Part shown: piece after piece, positions 53,313 to 63,103 of the stretch
Layout of the letters: each line of letters begins with the position of its first letter
Position numbering within the stretch: the first letter of the stretch is position 1
Source: DASQPR01 sp963797605
Lineage (GTDB): Bacteria > Actinomycetota > Actinomycetes > Mycobacteriales > Micromonosporaceae
Assembly: GCA_963797605.1 (NCBI GenBank)
Contig: CAWCPX010000017.1
Location: 124,001 to 188,000 of the forward strand
Direction: 5' to 3'
Length of the DNA: 64,000 nt
Notes under the pieces: generated by a model
Databases searched by the model: none
The model's input: only the letters and a program-made list of their open reading frames with translations
What the model was told of the DNA's origin: nothing
Made by a program: the position numbers and the translations under genes

Positions 53313-53455
53313 ATTCCAGATGGGAGACGCGTTTGACCAGGTAAAACAGGTCAAGCTTTGGCATAGCAGGAAATGTCCGCTTCATGCCGCGGGGGGCGCC
53401 GGCAGGCCGTCGACACGAATTTTGACGGTTCCCATATCGAGATCGTTAAGGGCCA

Positions 53456-55084
53456 ATGGTGCGATTTGTCGGCGTACGCCTGATTGCGGTTCTCGTCGCA
53501 TTGATCGGCGGCGTGAACTTTCTCACATCCGTGCGCCCGCATACCGCGGTGGCGCATCTCGCGGCCCCGATCGACGGCGCGGCGCCCGGCCGAGCTCAGA
53601 TGTTCGTGCTCGGACTCGTGCTGCTCACGGTGGCTCGCGGCCTCAACCGCCGCCGCTGGGCCGCGTGGATCGGCAGCGTCGTCACCATCGCATTCGCGAC
53701 CCTGATCGCCCTCTACCAGCACCGCCGGTGGGCCGTCGTCCTGTGCGGGGCCGCGCTCATCGCGCTGATGATGCTGCGTGATCGGTTCGTCACTCGGCCG
53801 GACCACGCTCGGATGCGGCTGGCCGCGCAGATCGCCGGCGTCGCTCTCGGCGCGGCGGTCATCGGCGGCACCTGGGACGCGCTGACCCACCGATCCACTC
53901 CCGGTGGCGCCGGTCGGGTCGTGCTGGCCGACTTCTCCACCGGCAGCCCGGAATCCTGGCGAGCCGGCCTCTTCACGCTCGCGCTCGCGATCGCCGTGAT
54001 CGGCGCTGTCATCGTGGCGCTGGCTCCCGGAGCCCCTCCGAGCGCCGGTGACCAGCGCGAACGCGCGACCGCCGGCGCACTCGTCCGGCACCGCGACGCG
54101 GACAGCCTGGCACCGTTCGTGACCAGGGCCGACAAGGCGTACGTGTTCAGCTCCGACCGGCGAGCGGTTATCGGCTACCGCGTCATCCTCGGGACCGCGC
54201 TCGTCGGCGGGGATCCCGTCGGTGCTGTGGCGAGCGCGCCCGACGCGATGCGCGCGTTCCTCACGTTGTGCGCGCGGCACGGCTGGCGGCCCGCGGTGCT
54301 CGGCGCGAGCGACGAGATGACGCTGCTGTGGCGACGACTCGGGCTCCGCGGCATGCACATCGGCGACGAAGCGGTGATCCGGCTCGACGAGTTCAGCCTC
54401 GACTCGCGGCGGATGCGGAACCTTCGGCAGGCGGTCAACCGCACCCGGAATGCCGGCATACGCGTCATCATCAAGCCTTTGACCTGGGAACACGCGGCGG
54501 AGCTGGCGCCGCTGCTCGCGGACTGGCTGCACGGCGAACGCGAGCGCGGCTTCGCCATGAACCTCGACGCGATCCTGACGCCCCGACCCGACTGTCTCAT
54601 CGCGACCGCGGTCAACCAGGCCGGGGAGCCGGTGGCTTTCGCCCGGTTCGCGATCGCGGGCGACGGTGGCGTCTACACGCTCGACGTGGCGCCGCGCGGT
54701 CGCAACGCACCCAACGGCGTGGCCGAACGCATGATCATTGAGATCGTCGACTACGCGCGGGCACACGGCGGTCGCGAGGTCTCGCTGAACTTCGCCGGCC
54801 TGCGGTGGATCTTCGACTCGCCGCGCCTGATCGATCGGGTGGCCGCGACGTTGCTGCACTCGCTCGACCGGTGGATCGAGATCGGTCCGCTCAACCGCTT
54901 CTGCGCCAAGTTCGCGCCGCAGTGGCGAGCCCGCAGCCTGCTCATGCAGTCGTGGTGGGAGATCGGGTGGGTCGGTGCGGCGGCGCTGCGGGCCGAGTTG
55001 TCGACCGCCGAGCGGGCACCGGAAACGACTCCGGTGCCCGAAGCGGCGGACGAAACCGCCGTCAGCGCGCACGGGCGGGGCTAA
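53456..55084 (+). CDS. MprF-like lysylphosphatidylglycerol synthase domain protein
   Basis: 542 residues. About five membrane helices in the first 200 residues (LIAVLVALIGGVNFLTSV; FVLGLVLLTVARGLN; AGLFTLALAIAVIGAVIVAL), then a DUF2156 GNAT-like domain: KAYVFSSDRRAVIGYRVILG, WRPAVLGASDEMTLLWRRLG, RMRNLRQAVNRTRNAGIRVI and EVSLNFAGLRWIFDSP. Family members transfer an aminoacyl group from tRNA to phosphatidylglycerol, reducing surface charge. It lacks the large flippase part of full MprF. Stop overlaps the convergent fabG-like stop. Confidence 0.83.
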   Translation: MVRFVGVRLIAVLVALIGGVNFLTSVRPHTAVAHLAAPIDGAAPGRAQMFVLGLVLLTVARGLNRRRWAAWIGSVVTIAFATLIALYQHRRWAVVLCGAALIALMMLRDRFVTRPDHARMRLAAQIAGVALGAAVIGGTWDALTHRSTPGGAGRVVLADFSTGSPESWRAGLFTLALAIAVIGAVIVALAPGAPPSAGDQRERATAGALVRHRDADSLAPFVTRADKAYVFSSDRRAVIGYRVILGTALVGGDPVGAVASAPDAMRAFLTLCARHGWRPAVLGASDEMTLLWRRLGLRGMHIGDEAVIRLDEFSLDSRRMRNLRQAVNRTRNAGIRVIIKPLTWEHAAELAPLLADWLHGERERGFAMNLDAILTPRPDCLIATAVNQAGEPVAFARFAIAGDGGVYTLDVAPRGRNAPNGVAERMIIEIVDYARAHGGREVSLNFAGLRWIFDSPRLIDRVAATLLHSLDRWIEIGPLNRFCAKFAPQWRARSLLMQSWWEIGWVGAAALRAELSTAERAPETTPVPEAADETAVSAHGRG

Positions 55085-55836
55085 CCCCGCGGGCCGCCGG
55101 CGACGTAGATGGTCTGGCCGTTGACGAAGCTGGCGTCCTCGCTGACGAAGAACGACGCGGTCGCCGCGATGTCCTCGGGACGACCCGCCCGGCGCACCGG
55201 GATCTCGGCCGCCGCCTTCTCCTGCATGGCCTCGAAGTCGATGCCGATGCGGGCCGCCGTCGCCGCCGTCATGTCGGTCACGATGAAGCCCGGCGCGATC
55301 GCGTTGACCGTGACGCCGAACGGCCCGAGTTCGATCGCGAGCGTACGCGTGAAGCCCTGCATGCCGGCCTTGGCCGCGGCGTAGTTGGCCTGGCCCCGGT
55401 TGCCGAGCGCGGACGTGCTGGACAGGTTGACGATGCGACCCCACTTGGCCGCCGTCATGTGCACCTGGGCGGCACGGCTGCAGAGGAACGCCCCGCGCAG
55501 GTGCACGTTGAGAACGGTGTCCCAGTCGTCGTCGGTCATCTTGAAGAGCAGGTTGTCGCGCAGCACGCCGGCGTTGTTGATGAGGATCGTCGGTGCGCCC
55601 AACTCCGCGGCGACCCGGTCGACGGCGTCGCTGACGGCCTTCGAGTTGGACACGTCGGCGCCGACGGCGATGGCCTTGCCGCCGGCCGCCTCGATCGCCC
55701 CAACGGTGCCCGCGCAGGCGGCTTCGTCGAGGTCGATCACGGCGACGGCGTGACCGTCAGCGGCCAGACGGACGGCGGTCGCGGCACCGATTCCCCGGGC
55801 GGCACCCGTCACGATCGCGACTCTGTTCTCAGACAT
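55081..55836 (-). CDS. 3-oxoacyl-ACP reductase-like SDR
   Basis: 251-residue classical SDR with all markers: VTGAARGIGAATAVRLAADG, NNAGVLRDNLLFKMTDDDWD, IVNLSSTSALGNRGQANYAA, catalytic YAAAK and PGFIVTDMT. The NNAGVLRDN and TDDDWD segments are FabG-like. An Asp after the second strand (AVIDLD) suggests NAD preference. Fatty acid or other carbonyl reduction; substrate unknown. Its TAG and the upstream gene's TAA share two bases on opposite strands. Confidence 0.87.
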   Translation of the reverse strand: MSENRVAIVTGAARGIGAATAVRLAADGHAVAVIDLDEAACAGTVGAIEAAGGKAIAVGADVSNSKAVSDAVDRVAAELGAPTILINNAGVLRDNLLFKMTDDDWDTVLNVHLRGAFLCSRAAQVHMTAAKWGRIVNLSSTSALGNRGQANYAAAKAGMQGFTRTLAIELGPFGVTVNAIAPGFIVTDMTAATAARIGIDFEAMQEKAAAEIPVRRAGRPEDIAATASFFVSEDASFVNGQTIYVAGGPRG

Positions 55837-55973
55837 CGGCGTCTCCTTCGTTCATTCTCATCGGCGAGAAAACCAGTCACGGCCGCCGAGAATGGAGGGC
55901 ACCGGCGCCCGCGTGTGCGCAATGTACGCGACGGTAACCTAAGCGACCGACGCGTGGTCCACCGATGTGACGA

Positions 55974-56420
55974 TCACGAGTAGTCGTCGGCGACGCGATC
56001 GTCCGGGAGCCGCTGACCGGGCGTGACGATCGGCTGCTCTCCGCGCAGCAGCGCGTCGCGGATCTCCGTGAGCAACTGGATCTCGGGGTCGACCGGCGTC
56101 GGCGCCTCGGCCGCGTTGCGCTTGCGCAGGCTGTTGAGCTTGTTGATCGGCAGCACGACGAGGAAGTAGAGCACCGAGGCCACGATGAGGAAGTTGATCG
56201 CGGCACTGATGAAGTTGCCCCACAGGAAGACCACCGACGTGCCGGGGATCCGGGTGCTCGACGACAGCTGATTGCCACCACCGGCCCACTTGATCAGCGG
56301 GTTGATGAAGTCGTTCGTGAAATCGGTGACCAGCGACGTGAACGCGACACCGATCACGACACCGACCGCGAGATCGATGATGTTGCCTCGCACGATGAAG
56401 TCTCGGAACCCTTTGAGCAC
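55974..56420 (-). CDS. mscL: Large-conductance mechanosensitive channel
   Basis: 148 residues. GFRDFIVRGNIIDLAVGVVI is the N-terminal amphipathic and first membrane segment; NFLIVASVLYFLVVLPINKL is the second. Homopentameric pressure valve of the inner membrane. GTG at 56420 with a GGAGG site is preferred over an upstream ATG that lacks family similarity. C-terminus is the usual charged helix (IQLLTEIRDALLRGEQPIV). Intact. Confidence 0.94.
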   Translation of the reverse strand: MLKGFRDFIVRGNIIDLAVGVVIGVAFTSLVTDFTNDFINPLIKWAGGGNQLSSSTRIPGTSVVFLWGNFISAAINFLIVASVLYFLVVLPINKLNSLRKRNAAEAPTPVDPEIQLLTEIRDALLRGEQPIVTPGQRLPDDRVADDYS

Positions 56421-56555
56421 GAAATGCCCCCCTCCGGTCGATGAATCTGATTCCGATGGCCCGTCCCCGATGCGGACCACCCACAAACCTCAACGATCCG
56501 GATACATCGGCCGCCGGGCAAGACCTCTGTGGAAGTCGCCACCTATCCTCGGCGC

Positions 56556-57167
56556 ATGTCCGAGCGACTCGCGGTGCTTGTCAACGGCCGTCCCGGCGCA
56601 GGCAAATCAACGCTGGCCACCGCGCTGGCGGCCGAGTTGCGCCTGCCGTTGATCCGCAAGGACGCCATCAAGGAGACGCTGGCCGACGTGCTGGGCGCCG
56701 ACGTGTTCGGACCCGACACGCTCGGAGCCGACGAAGACGCGGCCGAGTGGAGCCGCCGGCTCGGGGCGGCGGCCAGCGAGACCATGTGGACGCTCCTCGC
56801 CGAGTCGCCGGTCGGAGCCGTGGTCGAGGGCCCGTTCTTCGGCCCGGCGCGGGCGCCCGCCCTCGCCGCGATCGCTCGTGCTGCCGCCCGGCTCGGTAGT
56901 CCGACCATCCTGCACGAGGTGTGGTGCGACGTGCCGATAGAGGTCGCCCGGGCCCGTTCGGAAGCTCGGCTCGCGGCCCGACACCCGATTCATCTCGACG
57001 ACCCTGCGTCGCTCGAGATCAAGTGGCGCGAGTGGGCCCGGATCGAGGCCGAGCCCCTCGCCGTCGGCCCCGTCTACCGCATCGACACGTCCCGGCCGGT
57101 TACTGCTGCCGAAATTCGCGAGTTGGCTGCCGAAATTGGCTCGAAAACCGGCCTCGGTGCCGCCTAG
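56556..57167 (+). CDS. P-loop kinase of the AAA_33 / zeta-like type
   Basis: 203 residues. Walker A LVNGRPGAGKSTLATALAAE at residues 8-27, RKDAIKETLADVLG, VVEGPFFGPARAPALAAIA (Walker B-like) and HEVWCDVPIEVARARSEARL with a lid Arg. It resembles small-molecule kinases (chloramphenicol phosphotransferase, gluconate kinase) and zeta toxins. No antitoxin gene is adjacent, so a toxin role is not supported. ATG at 56556 chosen over an in-frame upstream ATG. Confidence 0.75.
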   Translation: MSERLAVLVNGRPGAGKSTLATALAAELRLPLIRKDAIKETLADVLGADVFGPDTLGADEDAAEWSRRLGAAASETMWTLLAESPVGAVVEGPFFGPARAPALAAIARAAARLGSPTILHEVWCDVPIEVARARSEARLAARHPIHLDDPASLEIKWREWARIEAEPLAVGPVYRIDTSRPVTAAEIRELAAEIGSKTGLGAA

Positions 57168-57498
57168 AGTGCGGTCGTCCCCTGGGAGGTGAGCGTTGAA
57201 CCGACAAGTGGCACGTGGCTGACAGGGGACGACGCCTTCGACAGTGCGGTTGGCTGACACCTACCGGTGGCGAGCGGGTAATCCTTCTCGACAGTGGCTG
57301 AGACAAAAACCCAGATCAAGGGCGACAACCTCAGCAGTGGTACGGATTTCCGGATGCAAAATGCCGGAATGAAGCCGGAACTGGAAGTAATCGCTGGCTC
57401 CAGAGGCCGGCGGTGAATCGGTCCCTCGTCAACCAAGCCTGAGACGGTGCGGCCCATCGGTCGCGCCGGAGAACAGACGGAACCCTGGCCTTTCGAGT
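57168..57498. other. Intergenic gap before the RNHCP gene
   Basis: 331 bases. TCGACAGTG-like words precede three GGCTGA(C/G)A words (near 57219, 57251, 57296), giving a loose direct repeat of about 40 bases. GC content falls slightly. No gene recognised; a promoter for the next gene is likely but not identified. Confidence 0.4.
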
Positions 57499-57837
57499 TT
57501 GAAGATCATCTTCGACTCGCGAGGACGGGCCATCAGCAGAACAACCGAAAACACAGCCTTTGGCTGCCGAAACTGCGGCGCGCACGTGGCACCGCTACGA
57601 AACGGCAGCTACCGCAACCACTGCCCGGAGTGCTTGCATTCCGTGCACGTCGACGTACGCCCCGGCGATCGAGCCAATCCGTGCCACGGACTCATGGTCC
57701 CGATCGGCGTCGACTACCACCCGGCGAAGGGATACATGATCGTGCACCGATGCGTCCACTGTGGCCACACCGGCCGCAACCGGGTCGCCGCCGGCTCCGA
57801 CGACATCGGCGCGCTCATCGCCCTGATGCGACCGTAG
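57499..57837 (+). CDS. RNHCP-domain zinc protein
   Basis: 112 residues. The name-giving motif is NGSYRNHCPECLHSVHVDVR at about 36-55, with CRNCG before and RCVHCGHTGRNRV after, giving six cysteines for zinc binding. Function unknown; the family is widespread in bacteria as a short single-domain protein. The frame's only starts are TTG at 57499 or earlier weak codons, while homologues usually begin just before ENTAF; a lost start or base error is possible. Flanked downstream by a 21-base-arm inverted repeat. Confidence 0.78.
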   Translation: MKIIFDSRGRAISRTTENTAFGCRNCGAHVAPLRNGSYRNHCPECLHSVHVDVRPGDRANPCHGLMVPIGVDYHPAKGYMIVHRCVHCGHTGRNRVAAGSDDIGALIALMRP

Positions 57838-57872
57838 CGGCGAGCGGCGGCCTGTCCGGCACTCCGATCGAT

Positions 57873-57946
57873 GATCGCCGGTTTATACGACTTACAGTGG
57901 TCTCGTCGCCAGGCGAAGCAACGGCAAGTCGTATAAACCGGCGATC
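57873..57946. repeat. Inverted repeat with 21-base perfect arms
   Basis: GATCGCCGGTTTATACGACT begins the left arm (57873-57893); the right arm (57926-57946) is its exact complement. Loop 32 bases. It lies between the convergent stops of the RNHCP gene and the ABC exporter and contains a TTTATACGA word of low GC. Likely terminator or mobile palindromic element. Confidence 0.8.
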
Positions 57947-57972
57947 TTGAGGAGGCGCGGGTGGGGGCGCGC

Positions 57973-60900
57973 TTACACGGGTGCCGGGAGCCGGCCGCCG
58001 CCCGTGAAGATCTCCCACTGGGCCGCGTAGAAACCGTCCAGGGCGAGCAGTTCGGCGTGCGTGCCGACCTCCACCACCCGGCCGTTGTCGAGCACCGCGA
58101 TCCGGTCGGCCCGAGCGGCCGTCGTCAGCCGGTGCGCCACCACCAGGGTCGTGCGCCGGGCGGCCAGCGCGTCGGAGGCCCGGATCACCGCGCTCTCGCT
58201 CTGGAGGTCGAGTGACGCCGTCGCCTCGTCCATGATGAGGATGTCGGGGTCGACGAGTTCGGCCCGGGCGAGCGCCAGCAGCTGCCGTTGCCCCGACGAC
58301 ATGTTGCGGCCACGCCCGCTGATCTCGTGGTAATAGCCGCCGTCGAGGTGCGAGATCATGTCGTGCGCGCCGACCGCCCGCGCTGCCGCTTCCACCTCTG
58401 CGTTCGTGGCGGAGGGGCGACCGTACGCGATCGTGTCCCGGACGGTGCCGGGGAACAGGTACGCCTCCTGCGGCACCACGCCCAGCCGATGCCGGTAACG
58501 GGCCATGTCGAACCGGCGGATATCGACGCCGTCGACCCGCACCGAGCCGCCCGTGACGTCGTAGAACCGGGAGACGAGCTTGACCACTGTGGACTTGCCG
58601 GCACCGGTCTGCCCGACGAGCGCCAGGGTCTCCCCCGCCGGCACGACCAGCGACACCCCGGAGAGCGCGAGCGGCGCGTCCGGCCCGTACTTGAACTGCA
58701 CATCGTCGAACGTGATCTCGCCACGAAGCCGTCCCGGCACCGGGATCGGCTCGGTCGCCTCGGGCGTCGACGTCGGCGTCCGCAGCAGGTCACGGATCCG
58801 CTGCAAGCCGACCATCGCCTGCTGGTAGCCGTCGAAGACCTGTGACAGCTGCTGGATCGGGGCGAAGAACAGGTCGATGTAGAGCAGGTACGCGATGAGC
58901 GCGCCGGTCGACAGCGAGCCGTTGCCGACGAGGTGCGCGCCGACGATGAGCACGGCGGCGGACGCGAGGTCGGACAGCAGTTGCACGAACGGGAAGTAGG
59001 TCGCGATGTAGCGCTGTGCCCGCATGCGGCTGACCCGGTAGGCGTTGCTGCGCCCGGAGAACCGTGCCTGGTTGTGCTCCTCGCGCCGGTACGCCTGCGC
59101 GACCCGCATGCCGGCCACGTTCTCCTGCAGGTCGGCGTTGACGATGCTGACCTTCTCGCGCGCCTCGGTGTACGCCTTCGACGACTTCGACCGGAAGATC
59201 AGCGTGGCCACGATCATGAACGGCATCACGGCGAGCACGACCAGCCCGAGCGTCGCGTTGATCACGAGCAGCGCGACCAGGATGCCGACGAACGTCAGCA
59301 GGCTGACCGCGGTCGTGGTGAGGCCGGTCTGCAGGAACGTGGAGAACGCGTCGATGTCGGTCGTCATGCGCGTCATGATCCGGCCGGACATCTCCTTCTC
59401 GTAGTAATCGAGGCCGAGCCGCTGCAGGTGCGCGAAGGTCTTGAGCCGCAGCGTGTAGAGGAAGCGCTCGCCGGTCTTCGACGTGATCCAGGTCTGCCGC
59501 CAGTTGACCACCCAGTCGGCCAGCACAACTGCCAGAGCAACCCCGGAGACGATCCAGATGACGTGGTACGCGTGCGCGTTGACGCCCTTGTCGACACCGG
59601 TGCGGATCAGCACCGGAATCGGCGAGCGTGGCCAGCGCGTCGAGCGCGACCAGCACGAACGCGACCAGCAGCGGCCGGAGCAACGGCCGGATGAGCTTCT
59701 TGAGCGTGAAGTGCGGGTCGAGCGCGCGAGCGGCTTCCTCGTCGACGTCGGGCACGTCGTTCGCCGGTGGCAGGGATTCCACCGCTGCCAGCAGTTCCGG
59801 GGTGGCCGGCATGCTCGCCATCGCGTCGGTCATGGCGCCACCGCCGCCGAGGCCGGCCCTGCGCGCGCCACCGCCGGTGACACCGCGACCGCCGCCACCG
59901 ATGCTGGCCGGCGCGTTGGTCGGCCGATCGCCCGGCACCGCGGCGGCCGGAGCCGGCGCCCGCGACGGGTCCCACAGTGAGGGTGTGATGCCGCCGACCA
60001 TCGGCTCGATCGGGGTCTCGACCTCGACCTCACCGGCGTCGAGACCCTCGGCGTCATCGCCGGGCCCGGAGAGCAGCAGCCGGTAGAGCGGGCATCGGGC
60101 TTCGAGTTCGGCGTCGGTGCCGATGTCGATCAGCCGGCCGTTGTCGAGCACCGCGATCCGGTCGGCCAGCTCGAGCGTCGAGCGGCGGTGCGCGATCAGC
60201 AGCGTCGTCCGGTCGGCCATCACCCGGTGCAGCGTCGCGTGGATCTCGGCTTCGATCCGGGCGTCGACGGCCGACGTGGCGTCGTCGAGCAGCAGCAGTC
60301 GCGGGTTCGTGAGCAGCGCGCGGGCGAGCGAGACACGCTGCCGCTGCCCGCCGGAGAGGGTCAGGCCCTGCTCGCCGATCACGGTGTCGTAGCCGTTCGG
60401 CATGGCCTCGATGAACTCGTGCGCCTCGGCCGACCGGGCGGCTGCCTCGATCTGCTCCTGCGTGGCGTCGGGCCGGCCATACGCGATGTTGGCCCGGACC
60501 GACTCGGAGAACAGGAAGCTGTCCTCCATCACGAACCCGATCGAGGCGCGGATCGAGTCGGTGGTCAGGTCGCGGACATCGTGGCCACCGATGCGTACGG
60601 CTCCCGACTGCACGTCGTAGAAGCGGGGCAGCAGCATCGAGATCGTCGACTTGCCCGAGCCGGACGTACCGACGAAGGCGACTGTCTCTCCGGGTTGGAT
60701 GTGCAGCGACAGCCCTCGTAGCACCGGCTGGGAGGCGATGTAGCCGAACGTGATGTCGTCGAGCTGCACGTCGGGCGTGACGTCGGCGGGCAGATCGATC
60801 GCGTCGGGCTTCTCGGTCACGATCGGCCGCGAGTCGATCACCTCGAACACGCGGATCACGCTCGCGCGCGCCTGCTGACCGATCGTGAGCAGGCTGGACA

Positions 60901-61805
60901 GCATCCGGACCGGCCCGACGAGCTGCGCCAAATAGGTGGAGAAGGCGAGGAACGTGCCGAGCGAGATGTTGCCCTTCACCGCCAGGTATCCGCCGAGCGC
61001 GAGCACGCCGACCTGGCCGAGCGCGGGGATGACCTGCAGCGACGGGTTATAGCGGGCGGTCAGCCGGGCGGCCCGAACCCGCGAGGCGAACAGCTGTTTC
61101 GCGACGGTCTCCAGCTTCGTGAGCTCCTGCTCCTCCTGCCCGAAGCCCTTCACCACGCGGACGCCGGTGACCGCGTCGTCGACGATGCCGGCCACCGCCG
61201 CGTTCTGCTGTTGCGCGTCCCACGTCGCGGGGAAGAGTCGCTTGCGGGCGAGCGTCGAGACCCAGAGCAGGCCCGGGCCGACCGCGAGCGCGACCACGCG
61301 TGAGCAGCGGCGACAGCGTGACCATGATGATCAGCGACACGATGAAGAGGAGCACGTTGCCGATCATGATCGGCATGATGCTGAGCAGGCCCTGGACCAT
61401 CGTGATGTCGCTGGTGGCGCGGCCGATGATCTGACCGGTCTGCAGTTCGTCCTGGCGGGCGCCGTCGAGCCGGGACAGCGATCCGAAGATCCCATTGCGC
61501 AGGTCGTGCTGGACGTCGAGCGCGAGCCGGCCGCCGAAGTAGCGCCTCACGAAGGTGGTGCCGTAGGAGACCAGGGCCGCGACGACGAGGATCGCGGCGA
61601 GCGGCCAGAGCGATTCCTTGTGCGCCACGATGACGTTGTCGACGATGCGGCGCTGCACCAGCGGCACGAGCGCGGTGATCGTCATGCCCACGAGAGAGCC
61701 GCCGAACGCGAGCGCGACCAACGCCCGGTAATGCAGGCAGGCCGCGACGAGTCGTCGCAACCAGCCTCGTTGATCCGGGATCGCGGTCGGTTGCGCGTCG
61801 CTCAC
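57973..61805 (-). CDS. Single-chain ABC exporter (TMD-NBD-TMD-NBD), two frameshifts
   Basis: About 1277 codons. The first half has six helices from LRRLVAACLHYRALVALAFG on, then Walker A AFVGTSGSGKSTISMLLPRF, signature LSGGQRQRVSLARALL and Walker B RLLLLDDATSAVDARI. A Gly/Pro/Ala linker (ASIGGGGRGVTGGGARRAGL) follows. The second half has SKTGERFLYTLRLKTFAHLQ, Walker A ALVGQTGAGKSTVVKLVSRF, signature MSSGQRQLLALARAEL and Walker B DILIMDEATASLDLQ. Frames change near 61299 and 59617. The two halves form one unit as in Rv0194-type multidrug exporters. GTG at 61805 overlaps the MarR stop as GTGA. First signature Ser-Gly-Gly, second Ser-Ser-Gly: one of two ATP sites may be degenerate. Confidence 0.88.
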
Positions 61806-62284
61806 TGTGCGGCCTCCGTTGTTGCCTGGTGGAAAGACGTTTGCGGTGGTAGGGCCATGTCGGCACCGAGACGCGCGTCGAACGCGTCCCCGACGGCGAG
61901 CAGGTCGGCGATGAAGCACTCGGGCTTGGGGATCTCGTCGAGAAGCGGGTCGAGTTTCGCGAGGTAGGCCGCGTCTGCCTGGGCGAGCACGGCCCGCCCC
62001 GCATCGGTGGCGATCAGCCGGACGACACGCCGGTCGCCGGCCTCGCTCTCCCGCTCCGCGTAACCGGCGGCGACGAGCCCGTCGGCGATCGCGGTGAGCG
62101 TCGGACGGCGCACGGCGAGGCGCTCGGCCAGACGCGCGGATCGAACGCCGCCCTGTGCCAGCGCCGCGAGCACCCGGTATTGAGGCAGCGTGAGGCCCGA
62201 ATCGACGGATTCGAGCAGCCGGTGCAGTCGGGCAAGCACCCGCACGGCGGCGGACCGATCTTCAGCACTGATCGTGTGGCTCAC
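61802..62284 (-). CDS. MarR-family regulator of the ABC exporter
   Basis: 160 residues. Winged helix: LTLPQYRVLAALAQGGVRSA, RLAERLAVRRPTLTAIADGL, wing ESEAGDRRVVRLIATDAGRA. Stop overlaps the exporter's GTG, so they form one operon. An alternating CCTAA/TTAGG operator lies 10-31 bases before its ATG, pointing to autorepression and control of the exporter. Intact. Confidence 0.9.
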   Translation of the reverse strand: MSHTISAEDRSAAVRVLARLHRLLESVDSGLTLPQYRVLAALAQGGVRSARLAERLAVRRPTLTAIADGLVAAGYAERESEAGDRRVVRLIATDAGRAVLAQADAAYLAKLDPLLDEIPKPECFIADLLAVGDAFDARLGADMALPPQTSFHQATTEAAQ

Positions 62285-62294
62285 AGTTACCCAC

Positions 62295-62315
62295 CCTAAT
62301 ACTTAGGCACCCTAA
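62295..62315. promoter_or_regulatory. Probable MarR operator
   Basis: CCTAATACTTAGG (62295-62307) and TTAGGCACCCTAA (62303-62315) are two overlapping dyads with 3-base spacers. They sit immediately upstream of the MarR ATG, where the -10 region of its promoter should be. Confidence 0.65.
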
Positions 62316-62384
62316 CTTGTAATCGATGTGTTTGATGTCGCTGGGACCCGGGTACCCCTCTGACACCTGGAGGAGGAGAAGAAT

Positions 62385-62555
62385 ATGGGAATCATCCTTG
62401 TTGTCCTGTTGATCGCATTGCTGCTGGGCGGGTTCGGCTTCGCCGCCCACATTCTGTGGTGGCTCGCGCTGATCGTGCTGGTCGTCTGGTTGATCGGCTT
62501 CGTCGCGCGCGGCACGAACAGCGGCGGCACGCGCGGTCGCTGGTACCGCTGGTAA
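62385..62555 (+). CDS. Short hydrophobic membrane peptide
   Basis: 56 residues, too short for most gene finders. MGIILVVLLIALLLGGFGFA and WWLALIVLVVWLIGFVARG are two membrane stretches; the tail is GTRGRWYRW. Similar short hydrophobic proteins (lmo0937-like) are frequent in actinobacteria. A strong GGAGGAGGAG site lies 6 bases before the ATG. Function unknown; probably stress related in relatives. Confidence 0.75.
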   Translation: MGIILVVLLIALLLGGFGFAAHILWWLALIVLVVWLIGFVARGTNSGGTRGRWYRW

Positions 62556-62626
62556 CTCACGGCCCACAGATCCGCACTTCCGGGGTCCGGTCATCGGCAT
62601 CATCGTGATCATGTCATCGTGATGTC

Positions 62627-63094
62627 GTGACCGGACCCTTCGCCGTATCCGAACCCGATCCCGCGCCGACCGGGCGTGGGCTGCGCGTACGCGGGTCGAT
62701 CGAGATTCCGCGGTCGGAGTTGCGGTGGCGGTTCTCGCGCTCCTCCGGCCCGGGCGGGCAGGGCGTGAACACCGCCGACTCCCGGGTGGACCTGCGATGG
62801 GACGTCGCCAACACGACCGCCCTGCCGGAACCGCTGCGGGCCCGGGCGCTCGAACGGCTGTCCAGCCGCCTCATCGACGGCGTGATCTCGGTGGTCGCCT
62901 CCGAGGAACGCGGCCAGTTGCAGAACCGTCAGATCGCCGAAAAACGCCTGGCCGCCCTGGTCGCGGATGCGATCGCGCCACCACCGGCCCGCCGGCAGAA
63001 GACGAAGCCGTCCCGAGGCTCGATCGAACGCCGCCTGGACGCCAAACGCCGTACGTCACAGATCAAGAAGCACCGCCAGCGCCCCGATGACTGA
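62627..63094 (+). CDS. arfB: ArfB/YaeJ-type ribosome rescue factor
   Basis: 155 residues. The GGQ peptidyl-tRNA hydrolysis motif is SGPGGQGVNTADSRVDLRWD, near residue 45. The C-terminus is basic and Lys/Arg-rich (RRLDAKRRTSQIKKHRQRP), as needed to sit in the empty mRNA channel. No codon-recognition domain is present, unlike RF1/RF2. Releases peptides from stalled ribosomes. GTG at 62627. Confidence 0.9.
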   Translation: MTGPFAVSEPDPAPTGRGLRVRGSIEIPRSELRWRFSRSSGPGGQGVNTADSRVDLRWDVANTTALPEPLRARALERLSSRLIDGVISVVASEERGQLQNRQIAEKRLAALVADAIAPPPARRQKTKPSRGSIERRLDAKRRTSQIKKHRQRPDD

Positions 63095-63103
63095 GCGCCG
63101 TGG

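Noticed and set aside
56556..57167. Zeta-type toxin of a toxin-antitoxin pair
   Set aside because: The P-loop kinase has no small antitoxin gene next to it, and the fold is shared with many metabolic kinases.
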